DNA from: Sediminibacterium sp.
GTDB taxonomy: Bacteria > Bacteroidota > Bacteroidia > Chitinophagales > Chitinophagaceae
Assembly (NCBI RefSeq): GCF_019264485.1
Contig: NZ_JAHVAA010000011.1
Coordinates: 248,001 to 312,000, forward strand
Reading direction: 5' to 3'
Length of the DNA: 64,000 bases
Under the pieces are notes generated by a model, which saw nothing but the letters and a program-made list of their open reading frames with translations, made no database searches and was not told the origin of the DNA. A program made the position numbers and the translations under genes. Below, piece by piece: positions 1 through 9,303 of this stretch (positions are counted from its first letter, which is position 1; every line of letters starts with the position of its first letter).

Positions 1-600
1 GTGAGAAAATCAATTGCAAATATTGTCTTGTCAAAAGAGGCCGCACTGGAAAGTTTTGGATTAGAAAAAAATAAGACAACCATCCTCGTAATGGGAGGTA
101 GTCTTGGTGCTAAAAGTATCAACGATGTAATAGCGGCACATGTACATGAATTCATTTCGCTCGATATACAACTGATCTGGCAAACAGGTAAGACGAATGC
201 CACCGCTTATAAAGAAAGGGGCAAGATTTTTTCAAATGTATGGGTCGATGCATTTATAACAGACATGGATAAAGCATATGCTGCTGCAGATATAATAGTA
301 TCAAGAGCCGGTGCTATGTCTGTGGCTGAGATATGTGTGGTGAAAAAGCCGGCCATATTTGTACCCTACCCACATGCAGCAGAAGATCATCAGACAGTAA
401 ATGCCATGCACCTGGTAAATAAAGGAGCTGCCTTAATCGTAAAAGATCAGGAAGCAGTAAAAGAATTGTTTTCAAAAATGGTGGCATTGGCAAAAAATTA
501 TGAGCAGCAACACGAATTAAAAGAAAAAATAACACCACTCGGGATAGCAAATGCTGATGAAGTGGTAGCAACAGAAATATTAAATACAATCGGTGGTTAA
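1..600 (+). CDS. murG: MurG, C-terminal part (gene starts before window)
   Basis: C-terminal GT-B domain of UDP-GlcNAc:undecaprenyl-pyrophosphoryl-MurNAc-pentapeptide GlcNAc transferase, which makes lipid II at the inner face of the membrane. Visible family features are GGSLGA at fragment residues 32-37, the RAGAMSVAEI segment near 104-113 and the HAAEDHQ...N donor-binding segment near 125-135. The first codon GTG is the Val of the usual NPVR motif rather than a start, so the gene is cut by the window edge. Its end overlaps the murC start by 8 bp, the usual order in the Bacteroidota cell-wall cluster, and suggests translational coupling. Confidence 0.95.
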   Translation: MRKSIANIVLSKEAALESFGLEKNKTTILVMGGSLGAKSINDVIAAHVHEFISLDIQLIWQTGKTNATAYKERGKIFSNVWVDAFITDMDKAYAAADIIVSRAGAMSVAEICVVKKPAIFVPYPHAAEDHQTVNAMHLVNKGAALIVKDQEAVKELFSKMVALAKNYEQQHELKEKITPLGIANADEVVATEILNTIGG

Positions 601-1951
601 GTTAAACGACATACAGAAAATATATTTTATCGGTATCGGTGGTATTGGTATGAGTGCGCTTGCGCGTTACTTTAAATCCAGAGGTGCAGCAGTGAGTGGT
701 TACGATAAAACCAGTACACCGCTTACCCGTGAGCTGGAAGAACAGGGTATTGCTATTCATTATGAAGAGCGGGTTGACCTGGCTCCAAAAGATGCCGATG
801 CTGTGGTGTACACGCCTGCTATTCCTGCAGCTCATGCAGAGCTCGTGTATTATCGTGAAAATGGGTACACAGTAGTAAAGCGTAGCGATGTATTGCAATG
901 GATCACCGAAGGTTCATTTAATATCTGTGTGGGCGGAACACATGGAAAAACAACGGTTACATCTATGATCGCACACTTATTGCGTCATTCAGGTTATGGA
1001 TGTAATGCATTCCTGGGCGGAATTGCAGCCAACTACAATACCAATTTCTGGAGTAGTAATAGAAATGTAGTAGTAGTAGAAGCAGATGAGTACGATCGGA
1101 GTTTTTTAAAACTGGTACCCGATATCGCAGTGGTAACTGCTATTGATCCCGATCACCTTGATATTTATGGAACACCACAGGAAGTAGAGAATGCTTTTGT
1201 ACAATTTGCAGGAAAAGTAAAACCCGGAGGCTGTCTGGTAACAAAAAAGGGGTTGAGTAGAGAAGCTGATCTGCAGGCCAGCCTGAATTACAGGTATAGC
1301 TACAATCAACCCGAAGCAGATGTAAAAGCTGTTAACCTGTTGGTGCAAAATGGCAGTTATAATTTTAATGTAAGTGGTCCGGGATGGATCATTAATAATA
1401 TTACCCTTCATATGGGCGGGTTACACAATATTGAAAATGTGATTGCAGCCATAACAGTTGCCAAACATTTAGGTATTAGTGATGATGCCATACGTGCAGC
1501 AGTAGCTGATTTTAAAGGTGTACGAAGAAGATTTGAATACGCACTAAAAAATGAATCACATGTGGTCATTGATGATTATGCGCACCATCCGGAAGAATTG
1601 CGCGCGTTAATCAGTGGTGTAAGAAGCATTTTCAAGGATCGGCAGCTGACGCTGGTATTTCAACCTCATTTATTCAGTCGCACAAATGATCTGGCGGATG
1701 GTTTTGCGGAAAGTCTCGATATGGCCGATGAAGTAATACTGCTGCCTATCTATCCGGCACGTGAACTACCCATGCCGGGTGTAACCAGTGAATTATTGAT
1801 CAGTAAAATGAAACTGGCAGATAAAAAGCTGATGGAAAAAGAAGAAATGCTGGAGTGGATAAAAACAAAACAGCCATCGCTGGTGGTGATGGCCGGGGCA
1901 GGTGATATAGATGCATTGGTAAAACCGGTGAAAACAATATTGGAACAATAA
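593..1951 (+). CDS. murC: UDP-N-acetylmuramate--L-alanine ligase
   Basis: Cytoplasmic ATP-dependent ligase adding L-Ala to UDP-MurNAc, the first step of stem-peptide assembly. The 452-aa length is normal. Seen: N-terminal Rossmann motif GIGGIGMSA (residues 14-22), the Mur ligase P-loop GTHGKT (115-120), EADEYD near 163-168, and the DDYAHHPEE segment of the C-terminal domain near 326-334. The GTG start at 593 is chosen because it overlaps the murG stop and places the glycine motif at the normal distance. ftsQ follows after 3 bp, so murG-murC-ftsQ is probably one transcript. Confidence 0.97.
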   Translation: MVKLNDIQKIYFIGIGGIGMSALARYFKSRGAAVSGYDKTSTPLTRELEEQGIAIHYEERVDLAPKDADAVVYTPAIPAAHAELVYYRENGYTVVKRSDVLQWITEGSFNICVGGTHGKTTVTSMIAHLLRHSGYGCNAFLGGIAANYNTNFWSSNRNVVVVEADEYDRSFLKLVPDIAVVTAIDPDHLDIYGTPQEVENAFVQFAGKVKPGGCLVTKKGLSREADLQASLNYRYSYNQPEADVKAVNLLVQNGSYNFNVSGPGWIINNITLHMGGLHNIENVIAAITVAKHLGISDDAIRAAVADFKGVRRRFEYALKNESHVVIDDYAHHPEELRALISGVRSIFKDRQLTLVFQPHLFSRTNDLADGFAESLDMADEVILLPIYPARELPMPGVTSELLISKMKLADKKLMEKEEMLEWIKTKQPSLVVMAGAGDIDALVKPVKTILEQ

Positions 1952-1954
1952 GCG

Positions 1955-3001
1955 ATGAAGAAGATTGAGTGGAAGAAAAGATTGATCCAGGCTGCATGGA
2001 TACTGGCAGGAGTTGGTACAGTAGTACTGATGGGCGCAGCTATGCAGAAAAAGAACAGGAAAACCTGCACAGATATAAAGATAGAAATAACGGGTATTGA
2101 AGAGAATATGTTTATAGATGAAAAAGATATTCTCGAACTGGTGAATCATAAAAGAAAAGTGATTGGTACGCCGGTATCTATGTTAAACCTGCGTTCCATG
2201 GAAAATGCATTGGAAAATAATCCATGGGTAAAGAATGCAGAAATGTTCCTGGATAACCAGCAGGTATTACAGATTGAAATCGATGAAAGACAGCCGGTAG
2301 CAAGGGTCTTTACCATGCAGGGGAGCTCTTTTTATCTCGACAGTGCAGGCATTCGATTGCCGCTGAGTGATAAATTAAGTGCCAGGGTACCCATGTTTAC
2401 AGGCTTTCCATCGGATAACCTTAAGTTATCAAAACCAGATAGTCTTTTGTTAAATGATATTGTAAAACTGGGCAGGTATATACTCGAAGATTCTTTCTGG
2501 ACGGCACAGGTTGCACAAATTGATATTGAACCGGGCAGACAGTTTGAACTGATACCTGTTTTTGGTGATCATGTAGTAAGCATTGGTAATGTTAATGAAC
2601 TCGATGCGAAGTTCAACCGTCTGCTTACTTTTTATAAACAGGCCTGGTTGCAGAACGGTATACATTACTATGAAAAAATCAATGTTCAGTTCGATAAACA
2701 GGTGGTAGCGGTAAAAAAAGGAATGGGTGGAATACGACAGGATTCAACAACAGCCCTGGAACTGATCAGACAGATGACCACAGCGGCAGATTTGACGGTA
2801 GTTCCTGTAGAGAAAAACCGGACGCTACAAGCCGACAGCATTGTTAAGCCACCGGTTGTTGTGCAAAAACCTGTTAAAGAAACTAGCCCTGCTAAAACTG
2901 TTACTAACATCAACAATAAAATAAATACGAAACCGTTATCGAATAAGGTCGATCCGAAAAAGAAGCCGGAACCGAAAGCGGTTATGAAGAAAACTAAGTA
3001 G
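1955..3001 (+). CDS. ftsQ: Cell division protein FtsQ
   Basis: Bitopic divisome protein that links early and late division proteins in the periplasm. One N-terminal membrane segment (about residues 10-28) is followed by a POTRA-like region (about 40-110, including the NNPWVKNAEM segment typical of POTRA strands) and the FtsQ beta domain. At 348 aa it is long: the last 50 or so residues are a Lys/Pro/Asn-rich tail of low complexity, likely disordered. Position between murC and ftsA supports the call. The TAG stop (2999-3001) touches the first unit of a heptamer repeat array. Confidence 0.9.
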   Translation: MKKIEWKKRLIQAAWILAGVGTVVLMGAAMQKKNRKTCTDIKIEITGIEENMFIDEKDILELVNHKRKVIGTPVSMLNLRSMENALENNPWVKNAEMFLDNQQVLQIEIDERQPVARVFTMQGSSFYLDSAGIRLPLSDKLSARVPMFTGFPSDNLKLSKPDSLLLNDIVKLGRYILEDSFWTAQVAQIDIEPGRQFELIPVFGDHVVSIGNVNELDAKFNRLLTFYKQAWLQNGIHYYEKINVQFDKQVVAVKKGMGGIRQDSTTALELIRQMTTAADLTVVPVEKNRTLQADSIVKPPVVVQKPVKETSPAKTVTNINNKINTKPLSNKVDPKKKPEPKAVMKKTK

Positions 3002-3061
3002 TGAGCAGTCAGTAGTGAGTAGTAATTTAAAATCACTCACTACTCACTACTGACTACTCAC
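3001..3061. repeat. Heptamer inverted-repeat array, AGTGAGT family
   Basis: Consecutive 7-bp units GTGAGCA, GTCAGTA, GTGAGTA at 3001-3021 face TACTCAC, TACTGAC, TACTCAC at 3041-3061. The arms 3001-3023 and 3039-3061 pair with one mismatch in 23. The array starts on the last base of the ftsQ stop codon and ends about 30 bp before ftsA. There is no T-tract, so it is not an ordinary intrinsic terminator. The same word family recurs at 25872-25947. Confidence 0.85.
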
Positions 3062-3092
3062 TAAACATACAAACAACTAAAACACATACCTT

Positions 3093-4463
3093 ATGAATCA
3101 CAATGAATCACCGATCATTGTTGGTCTGGACATTGGAACTACCAAAATTGCGGCCATCGCGGGGCGTAAAAATGAGTATGGTAAACTTGAAATACTCGGT
3201 TTTGGTCGTGCCAATAGCAGCGGCGTACAACACGGTCAGGTGTTGAACATCGATCAGACCATTAAAGCCATTCAACAGGCTTTGTTAAACTGTTATGAGA
3301 GTAATCCTGATCTTGAGATAAATGAAGTATATGTAGGTATTGCCGGGCACCATATCAAGAGCCTGCAAACCCGTGGCGATATGGTTCGTCAGGATCCGGA
3401 AACGGAGATTCAGCGTTGGGAAATTGATCAGTTACTGAATAACCAGCGCAAAACTTTTATACCTGCAGGTGACCAGATCATCGATGTAATTCCACAGGAT
3501 TTTCATGTGGATAATATCCAGAATATTAAAGACCCGGTTGGTTATAACGGTGTGAAAGTGGGTGCTAATTTTCATATCATCACCGGCGACAGGAATGCCA
3601 TCAGAAATATTCACCGTGCAGTTGACAGAAGTGGACTTAGTACCAAAGACCTGGTATTACAGCCCCTGGCTTCGGCAAGTGCAGTAATGAGTGATATTGA
3701 TATGGAAGCAGGTGTGGCCATTCTTGATATTGGTGGCGGTACCAGCGACCTGGCTGTTTTCTATGAAGGTATCCTGAAACATACAGCAGTTATTCCTTTT
3801 GGTGGTGAGAACATCACCAACGATATACGAATGGGATTAGGCGTTTTGAAAAGTCAGGCAGAAGCCATGAAAGTACAGTTTGGCAGTGCATTGGCAGATG
3901 AGGCCAAAGCCAATGCCTACATAACCATTCCAGGATTGAAAGGTATGCCGGCTAAAGAAATCAGTGTGAAAAACCTGGCTGCCATTATCCAGGCGAGAAT
4001 GAGTGAGATACTCGATTTTGTAACCTATCATATTAAAACCGTAGGTCTCGACAGCCGTGCATTGAATGGTGGTATTATTCTTACAGGTGGTGGTTCACAA
4101 TTAAAACACCTGATTCAGTTAACTGAATATACAACAGGTCTGAATGCAAGAATTGGCTTACCCAATGAGCACCTGGCACCTAATCACATTGAAGAACTCA
4201 AGAAACCAATGTATGCCACCTGTCTGGGTCTGATACTAAAAGGTTACAGCGATTACGACCACAAACACAAAGAATTTACCGAACAGTTTAAGAAAGTGGA
4301 AGTGCCAAGAACCCTGAAAGTAGAAGCACCTGAAATGGAAATCCCTGTAATGCAGGCTGTAGCGGAAATTGACGGTAATGCAAGAAAGCAGAAATTCTGG
4401 GACAAGTTTAAGAATAACCTGATTGATCTGTTTAAAGAAGAGGAAGATCAGGTAATAAAATAA
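3093..4463 (+). CDS. ftsA: Cell division protein FtsA
   Basis: Actin-fold ATPase that anchors FtsZ to the membrane. Seen: phosphate-1 motif DIGTTKIAAIAG near residue 13, the 1C SHS2-type insertion around 85-160, phosphate-2 motif DIGGGTSDLAVF near 210, and adenosine motif ILTGGGSQLKHL near 330. The C-terminal KFWDKFKNNLIDLFKE stretch is the expected amphipathic membrane-targeting helix. Length 456 aa is normal for the phylum. It lies 91 bp after ftsQ and 78 bp before ftsZ. Confidence 0.96.
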   Translation: MNHNESPIIVGLDIGTTKIAAIAGRKNEYGKLEILGFGRANSSGVQHGQVLNIDQTIKAIQQALLNCYESNPDLEINEVYVGIAGHHIKSLQTRGDMVRQDPETEIQRWEIDQLLNNQRKTFIPAGDQIIDVIPQDFHVDNIQNIKDPVGYNGVKVGANFHIITGDRNAIRNIHRAVDRSGLSTKDLVLQPLASASAVMSDIDMEAGVAILDIGGGTSDLAVFYEGILKHTAVIPFGGENITNDIRMGLGVLKSQAEAMKVQFGSALADEAKANAYITIPGLKGMPAKEISVKNLAAIIQARMSEILDFVTYHIKTVGLDSRALNGGIILTGGGSQLKHLIQLTEYTTGLNARIGLPNEHLAPNHIEELKKPMYATCLGLILKGYSDYDHKHKEFTEQFKKVEVPRTLKVEAPEMEIPVMQAVAEIDGNARKQKFWDKFKNNLIDLFKEEEDQVIK

Positions 4464-4541
4464 AATGCAGTTAACATACGTTTCCTATATACCGTCCCAT
4501 TGAAAACTAAGTAATCTACTAACCCAACAAAAACGTTCTCT

Positions 4542-6386
4542 ATGATTCACTTTGATCTTCCCAAACAGAAATCCTCCATCATCAAGGTACTTGGTGTAGG
4601 AGGCGGTGGAAGCAACGCCGTCAACTTCATGTTTGACCAGAATATCGAAGGTGTTGATTTTATTATCTGTAATACCGACGCCAAAGCAATCGAACAAAGC
4701 AAGATTCCCAATAAAATACAATTAGGTCCACACCTTACGCAAGGTCTGGGTGCAGGAGCTAATCCTGAAGTAGGTAAGAAAGCTACTGAAGAATCGCTGG
4801 AAGAAATTAAGCGAATCCTTGAAGTAAATACCAAAATGGCATTTATTACCGTGGGTATGGGTGGGGGTACCGGTACCGGCGGAGCTCCGATCATCGCACA
4901 AATTTGTAAAGAGCTGGGTATCCTGACCGTTGGTATTGTAACCACACCATTTGGATTTGAAGGTCCACGCAGACAATTACAGGCCGATGAAGGTATTCGT
5001 CAACTGAAACCATATGTAGATACATTGCTGGTGATCAGTAATGATAAACTGCGTATTCAGTACGGTAACCTGAAAATGAAGGAAGCTTTTTCTAAAGCAG
5101 ATAATGTACTGGCAACTGCAGCAAAATGTATCACAGATGTTATCAATAGCCGTGGACATATCATTGTTGACTTTGCCGATGTATGCACGGTGATGAAAAA
5201 TGGTGGTGTGGCAATACTCGGTAAAGCTGAAGTAGAAGGTGAAAACCGTGCACAACTGGCTATTGAAGAAGCTTTGTCGTCTCCATTACTGAATGATAAT
5301 GATATAAGAGGTGCAAAATGGATACTCATCAACATCAACAGTGCAGAAGGTGATCATGAGTGTACGATGGATGAACTGGAAACTATTAACAGTTTTCTGC
5401 GTATGCAGGCAGGTGAAGATACTGATGTAATTGTGGGTATGGGTTATGACAACACATTGGATAAGAAAATTGGTATCACTTTAATTGCTACCGGTTTTGA
5501 ACATAAAGACCCTTTTGCTAAACCTGTTGAACAAAAAAAGCCTGAACCCAAACAGGAGAAAATTGTAATGACCCTGGATGTTGAGCAGGCAGAAACAAAA
5601 TCCGTTCAGCAACCCATTCAACAAACATTACCACTGGAAGATAAAGATCCATTTGCGCCAAGAATGGAAGAAGTGATAGAAGAGTCACCTGTTTTAAATT
5701 TCTTCGCAACAACAGCTATTGTTGAAGAAACAAAAACAGAAGAAGAGCCTGCTGAAAATTTCACACTTCAGTTTGAACTGAGTACGGAAATTACAGAAGA
5801 AGTGGTAGTACCCGAATTACCGAAAGAAGAAGTGCATGTGGTGAAAACTGTTGTTCAGGAAGAATTACTGCAGTTTAAAGTAAATGAACAACCGCAGCAG
5901 CCTGCTACTACCATGTTCAGCAAACCCATGAATATTTATGCAGAGCCTGAAAGACCAGCCCCAGCACCTGTTCAGGAGCTTACACCTGTTGTGCCTGTGG
6001 TAGAAGAAAAGCCCGTAGCACAGGAAGAGGAAATGCTGATGCAACTGGTAGAGAAAGAAGAAAAGCCGGCACCTGTAGCAGTAGTAGCACCAAAAGCAAG
6101 TTTTATAGACGATTCGGTATTGGATGATGCAGAAGAACAGAAAAGAAGAGCCGCTGAACGCATTCAAAAACTCAGGAACTTGTCTTTTAACATGAGTAAT
6201 AACGCAGATGCCAACAATGAGTTTGACAATGTGCCTGCTTATGTAAGAAGAAATATGGAACTCTTTGGAAATACCCTTACTTCTGTGGAAGACTTTTACA
6301 GTAAATACACAGTAGGAAAGGATGAAAATAATCAGACACAAATTTCCACCATCAATACCTTTTTAGATGGTAAAAAGCCTGATTAG
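4542..6386 (+). CDS. ftsZ: Cell division GTPase FtsZ with long acidic linker
   Basis: Tubulin-like GTPase forming the Z ring. The globular core (residues 1-320) has GGGGSNAVN (20-28), the tubulin signature GGGTGTGG (107-114) and NDKLRIQYG. The protein is 614 aa because a Glu/Pro/Val-rich linker of roughly 210 residues separates the core from a C-terminal VPAYVRRN segment, the likely FtsA-binding peptide, followed by about 40 further residues. Long linkers are common in Bacteroidota, though this one is at the long side. A strong intrinsic terminator follows, ending the division cluster. Confidence 0.98.
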   Translation: MIHFDLPKQKSSIIKVLGVGGGGSNAVNFMFDQNIEGVDFIICNTDAKAIEQSKIPNKIQLGPHLTQGLGAGANPEVGKKATEESLEEIKRILEVNTKMAFITVGMGGGTGTGGAPIIAQICKELGILTVGIVTTPFGFEGPRRQLQADEGIRQLKPYVDTLLVISNDKLRIQYGNLKMKEAFSKADNVLATAAKCITDVINSRGHIIVDFADVCTVMKNGGVAILGKAEVEGENRAQLAIEEALSSPLLNDNDIRGAKWILININSAEGDHECTMDELETINSFLRMQAGEDTDVIVGMGYDNTLDKKIGITLIATGFEHKDPFAKPVEQKKPEPKQEKIVMTLDVEQAETKSVQQPIQQTLPLEDKDPFAPRMEEVIEESPVLNFFATTAIVEETKTEEEPAENFTLQFELSTEITEEVVVPELPKEEVHVVKTVVQEELLQFKVNEQPQQPATTMFSKPMNIYAEPERPAPAPVQELTPVVPVVEEKPVAQEEEMLMQLVEKEEKPAPVAVVAPKASFIDDSVLDDAEEQKRRAAERIQKLRNLSFNMSNNADANNEFDNVPAYVRRNMELFGNTLTSVEDFYSKYTVGKDENNQTQISTINTFLDGKKPD

Positions 6387-6431
6387 CGATTGCTTATCAT
6401 AGATGTTTTAGCCTGGTGATTTTAGTTGTTG

Positions 6432-6459
6432 ATCCCGCCGAAAGGCGGGATTCTTTTTT
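6432..6459 (+). terminator. Intrinsic terminator after ftsZ
   Basis: ATCCCGCC (6432-6439), GAAA tetraloop, GGCGGGAT (6444-6451), then TCTTTTTT. A perfect 8-bp GC-rich stem with a T-tract on the plus strand. Confidence 0.9.
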
Positions 6460-6499
6460 CAACCTTTATTGTCGGATATTTGTTATATCAATAAAACAA

Positions 6500-7480
6500 A
6501 TGGAAACAGTACTCATTACCGGCGGAACAGGCATGGTTGGCCGATATCTTACCCGGTATCTGCTGCAGAAAGGGTATGCTGTAAACTGGCTTAGCAGAAA
6601 GGCAGGAGAAACAAGTGTTGGAGGGAACGAGAGTCAAGAAAACAAGAATCAAGGGAACAAGAGTCAAGAAAACAAGAGTCAAGAAAAGAAGGTACGGGTG
6701 TTTCAATGGGATATTGACAGGCAAACGATAGATGAAGAAGCCATCATATCGGCAGATTATATTATTCATCTTGCAGGTGCGGGTGTAGCTGAACAACGCT
6801 GGACTTCAAAACGGAAACAGGAGATACTGGATAGCAGAACCAAAAGCAGCGCATTGATTGTAAAAGCATTGAAGGAAATTCCTAATACAGTAAAGACTGT
6901 AGTAAGTGCATCAGCTATTGGCTGGTATGGTCCAGACAAACAGGACAGCAAAAATCCTTTTACCGAAGAAATGCCTTCTTATCCGGGTTTTCTGGGTGAT
7001 ACCTGTAAGGCATGGGAAGAAAGTATAATGCCTGTAACAACATTTGATAAAAGACTGGTTCGGTTGAGAATAGGTATTGTATTAAGCGGGACCGGAGGTG
7101 CGATTACCGAATTTAAAAAACCACTCAAGGCAGGTATTCTACCCATATTTGGTACAGGTAAGCAAATAATAAGCTGGATACATATTTATGACCTGTGCAA
7201 TCTCTTTTTGTATGCTATTGAAAACAGAGAAATGCAAGGTGTGTACAATGCCGTTGCGCCAAATCCGGAATCAAGCCGTGGTTTGATGATGTCGCTTGCG
7301 CAAACTATGGGTAGGAAATGGGCACTGCCAATACCTGTGCCAGCATTTCTATTGAAACTGCTTTTGGGAGAAATGAGTATTGAGATACTGAAAAGTGCAA
7401 CAGTAAGCAGCAGGAAAATAGAGGCGGCAGGATTTAAGTTTACTTATCCTGTCATAGACGAAGCCCTCGCGAATCTCTGA
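6500..7480 (+). CDS. TIGR01777-family NAD(P)-binding epimerase (SDR fold)
   Basis: Extended short-chain dehydrogenase/reductase fold, substrate unknown; related to cell-division inhibitor-annotated and sugar-epimerase-like proteins. Start ATG 6500 is chosen because ITGGTGMVGRYL, the dinucleotide-binding loop, then begins at residue 5. Other family segments: HLAGAGVAEQRWT, SASAIGWYG (active-site Ser/Tyr region), RIGIVLS and the C-terminal DUF1731-like region. At 326 aa it is about 25 residues longer than typical; the excess is four tandem pentapeptides (SQENK, NQGNK, SQENK, SQEKK) encoded by a 15-bp DNA repeat between beta-2 and the next strand. Monocistronic after the ftsZ terminator. Confidence 0.9.
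   Translation: METVLITGGTGMVGRYLTRYLLQKGYAVNWLSRKAGETSVGGNESQENKNQGNKSQENKSQEKKVRVFQWDIDRQTIDEEAIISADYIIHLAGAGVAEQRWTSKRKQEILDSRTKSSALIVKALKEIPNTVKTVVSASAIGWYGPDKQDSKNPFTEEMPSYPGFLGDTCKAWEESIMPVTTFDKRLVRLRIGIVLSGTGGAITEFKKPLKAGILPIFGTGKQIISWIHIYDLCNLFLYAIENREMQGVYNAVAPNPESSRGLMMSLAQTMGRKWALPIPVPAFLLKLLLGEMSIEILKSATVSSRKIEAAGFKFTYPVIDEALANL
6631..6690 (+). repeat. In-frame 4 x 15-bp tandem repeat within the epimerase gene
   Basis: Units at 6631-6645, 6646-6660, 6661-6675 and 6676-6690; units 1 and 3 are identical (GAGTCAAGAAAACAA). The second unit carries ACAAGAATCAAG across its junction with the first, a 12-mer also found in the intergenic array 28321-28383 (minus strand). Unit length 15 is a multiple of 3, so the frame stays open. 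Confidence 0.9.
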
Positions 7481-7537
7481 TGTCAGATCTCAGATGTCAG
7501 ATTTTTTTTTAAATCTGACATCCGACATCTGCCATCA
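7478..7537. repeat. Heptamer inverted-repeat array, GATGTCA family, between convergent genes
   Basis: Arms 7478-7504 and 7511-7537 pair at 24 of 27 positions. The left arm reads as units GATGTCA, GATCTCA, GATGTCA. The outermost TGA of each arm is the stop codon of the flanking gene: 7478-7480 ends the epimerase and the complement of 7535-7537 ends the ABC permease. A T-run lies in the loop and not after the stem. The same family occurs at 23265-23332. Confidence 0.85.
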
Positions 7538-8359
7538 TAAATCTCTCTTACTATGTACCTTGTAACAAATAACCCAGATAATCACTGTAATAACAATCGT
7601 GAGGCCAATATGCATGGGTATGGCATCTAATGCTTTCTGGTATCCGGCTTTCATATCCTGACCAAAATTGCCTATAAAAGCAGGTACAGGAATCAATCTG
7701 TCAGAGGCTTCGAAAGGAAAGAATCTTCCAATATCATTTTTAACCTGGTACTTAAACCATGATACGGCTATATTTTCGAGAATAAGATAATAGAACAGGA
7801 AAACGCCCAATGCGATGAATGCTTTTTTAATCAGGTAACCCAATAAGAAAGCAATGGAAAGCTGTGCAAATGTTTGCAGGAAGAATAATGGGATATACTG
7901 CAGTTGTTCGCTCCAGCGATAAAAATTTTTACTGTCTGTATAAGAACCATAACCAATGGCAACAATGGTATAGGATAAGGTAATGATTGTTGTAACGATC
8001 AGTACATCACATAGTTTACTGGTAATAAAATCTTTTCTGCTCCATCCATCAATAATATTCTGTCTGTGGGTGCGGTAATTATATTCGTTGGTTACCAGCA
8101 TAATAACGAGAATGGCAGGAAGTATAATAAAGAAAGAAGAAAAGAATGCCACTGTATGCCATGTTTCTGGAAACGCATACGGATTGCCAAGTAACATTTT
8201 AGCAATGGCACCTGTTTCTTTTCCTTTGGTAATATCTTCATACACTTTCAGGAACATCAGGTTAATGCTTGGATAGGTTAATGCCACTATACCCAGCATC
8301 CACCAGAAAGCGGGGTATTTTTTAATTTTTAACCATTCTATTTTTATGAGGGAAAGCAT
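7535..8359 (-). CDS. ABC-2 type transporter permease
   Basis: Polytopic inner-membrane protein of 274 aa with about six hydrophobic segments, the first directly after MLSLIKIEWLKIKKYPAFW, a start typical of ABC-2 permeases (KIEWLKIKK). It follows its ATPase partner on the minus strand with 20 bp between. Together they would form an exporter of unknown substrate; architecture resembles bacitracin/lantibiotic-immunity or gliding-type exporters. The stop codon lies inside a heptamer inverted repeat. Confidence 0.85.
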   Translation of the reverse strand: MLSLIKIEWLKIKKYPAFWWMLGIVALTYPSINLMFLKVYEDITKGKETGAIAKMLLGNPYAFPETWHTVAFFSSFFIILPAILVIMLVTNEYNYRTHRQNIIDGWSRKDFITSKLCDVLIVTTIITLSYTIVAIGYGSYTDSKNFYRWSEQLQYIPLFFLQTFAQLSIAFLLGYLIKKAFIALGVFLFYYLILENIAVSWFKYQVKNDIGRFFPFEASDRLIPVPAFIGNFGQDMKAGYQKALDAIPMHIGLTIVITVIIWVICYKVHSKRDL

Positions 8360-8379
8360 AATATCTTTTTTAGGATGAA

Positions 8380-9276
8380 TTAGTCGTTGGTTAATTCAAA
8401 GAATTTGGTTTCAAGACTCTTCTTCTTTAACAACAATTGATTAAGTGTAACACCTTGTTCAAAACAGTGACGGTTAAGCTCTTCCATGCGGGCAGTACCC
8501 AGCGGGAAATACAATTCAAATAATTTACCATCCTGTTTTAAATGAGAGTGGCCGCTGAATCCTTCCAGAACAGATTTGAGTTTATCTGTATCAATAGCAG
8601 ATATTTCAACAATATCTTCATTGGCTAATACTTCATCTACTTTACCGGCAGTAAGCAGGGTTCCTTTTTTAAGAATGGCTACATGCGTACACACTTTTTC
8701 TACCTCATCGAGCAGGTGACTGGCCATGATAATGGTTTTCCCTTCTCTGGAGAGTTGTTTAATTAATTCACGTATCTCGGCAATACCAACCGGATCAAGG
8801 CCATTGGTAGGTTCATCAAATACCAGCACTTCGGGGTTGCCAAGCAGGGCAGCGCCAATAGCGAGCCTTTGTTTCATACCCAGACTATAGGTTTTGAACT
8901 TGCTTTTTTTACGGGCCGATAATTTTACAATCTCCAGTACCCTGTCAATATCTGCTGCATCGCCACGACCACTGATGGCTTTGGTGATATTCAGGTTATC
9001 AACTGCGGAGAGATAATGATAAAAATTAGGCGTTTCCAACAGTGAGCCAATCTGTTTCCTTGTTTCGGGCGAACCGGGTTTTCCAAACCAGGAATAATTA
9101 CCCGAATTGGCTTGTAAAATATCAAGGATGATACTGAGCATGGTTGTTTTACCACTACCATTGGGACCCAATATACCGAAGACACAGCCTTGCGGAACGT
9201 CGAACGATACATTGTTTAATGCCTGGATAGAACCATACCTTTTCGATATTCCCTGGATGGAGAGAACAGGTTGCAT
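8380..9276 (-). CDS. ABC transporter ATP-binding protein
   Basis: Nucleotide-binding subunit, 298 aa. Walker A GPNGSGKT (about residues 38-45), signature SLGMKQRLAIG, Walker B VLVFDEPTNGLDPVG, then a C-terminal regulatory extension with AILKKGTLLTAG. Pairs with the ABC-2 permease immediately downstream. No regulator gene is adjacent, but a 17-bp palindrome sits about 28 bp upstream of the start, suggesting control in trans. Confidence 0.92.
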   Translation of the reverse strand: MQPVLSIQGISKRYGSIQALNNVSFDVPQGCVFGILGPNGSGKTTMLSIILDILQANSGNYSWFGKPGSPETRKQIGSLLETPNFYHYLSAVDNLNITKAISGRGDAADIDRVLEIVKLSARKKSKFKTYSLGMKQRLAIGAALLGNPEVLVFDEPTNGLDPVGIAEIRELIKQLSREGKTIIMASHLLDEVEKVCTHVAILKKGTLLTAGKVDEVLANEDIVEISAIDTDKLKSVLEGFSGHSHLKQDGKLFELYFPLGTARMEELNRHCFEQGVTLNQLLLKKKSLETKFFELTND

Positions 9277-9303
9277 AAGCAGTTGTTAACGATGAATAAT
9301 ATA

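Noticed and set aside
1..3. GTG at position 1 as murG start
   Set aside because: It falls in the middle of the conserved MurG sequence; the gene begins outside the window.
3001..3061. CRISPR-like repeat array
   Set aside because: Units are contiguous 7-mers without unique spacers and no cas genes are present.
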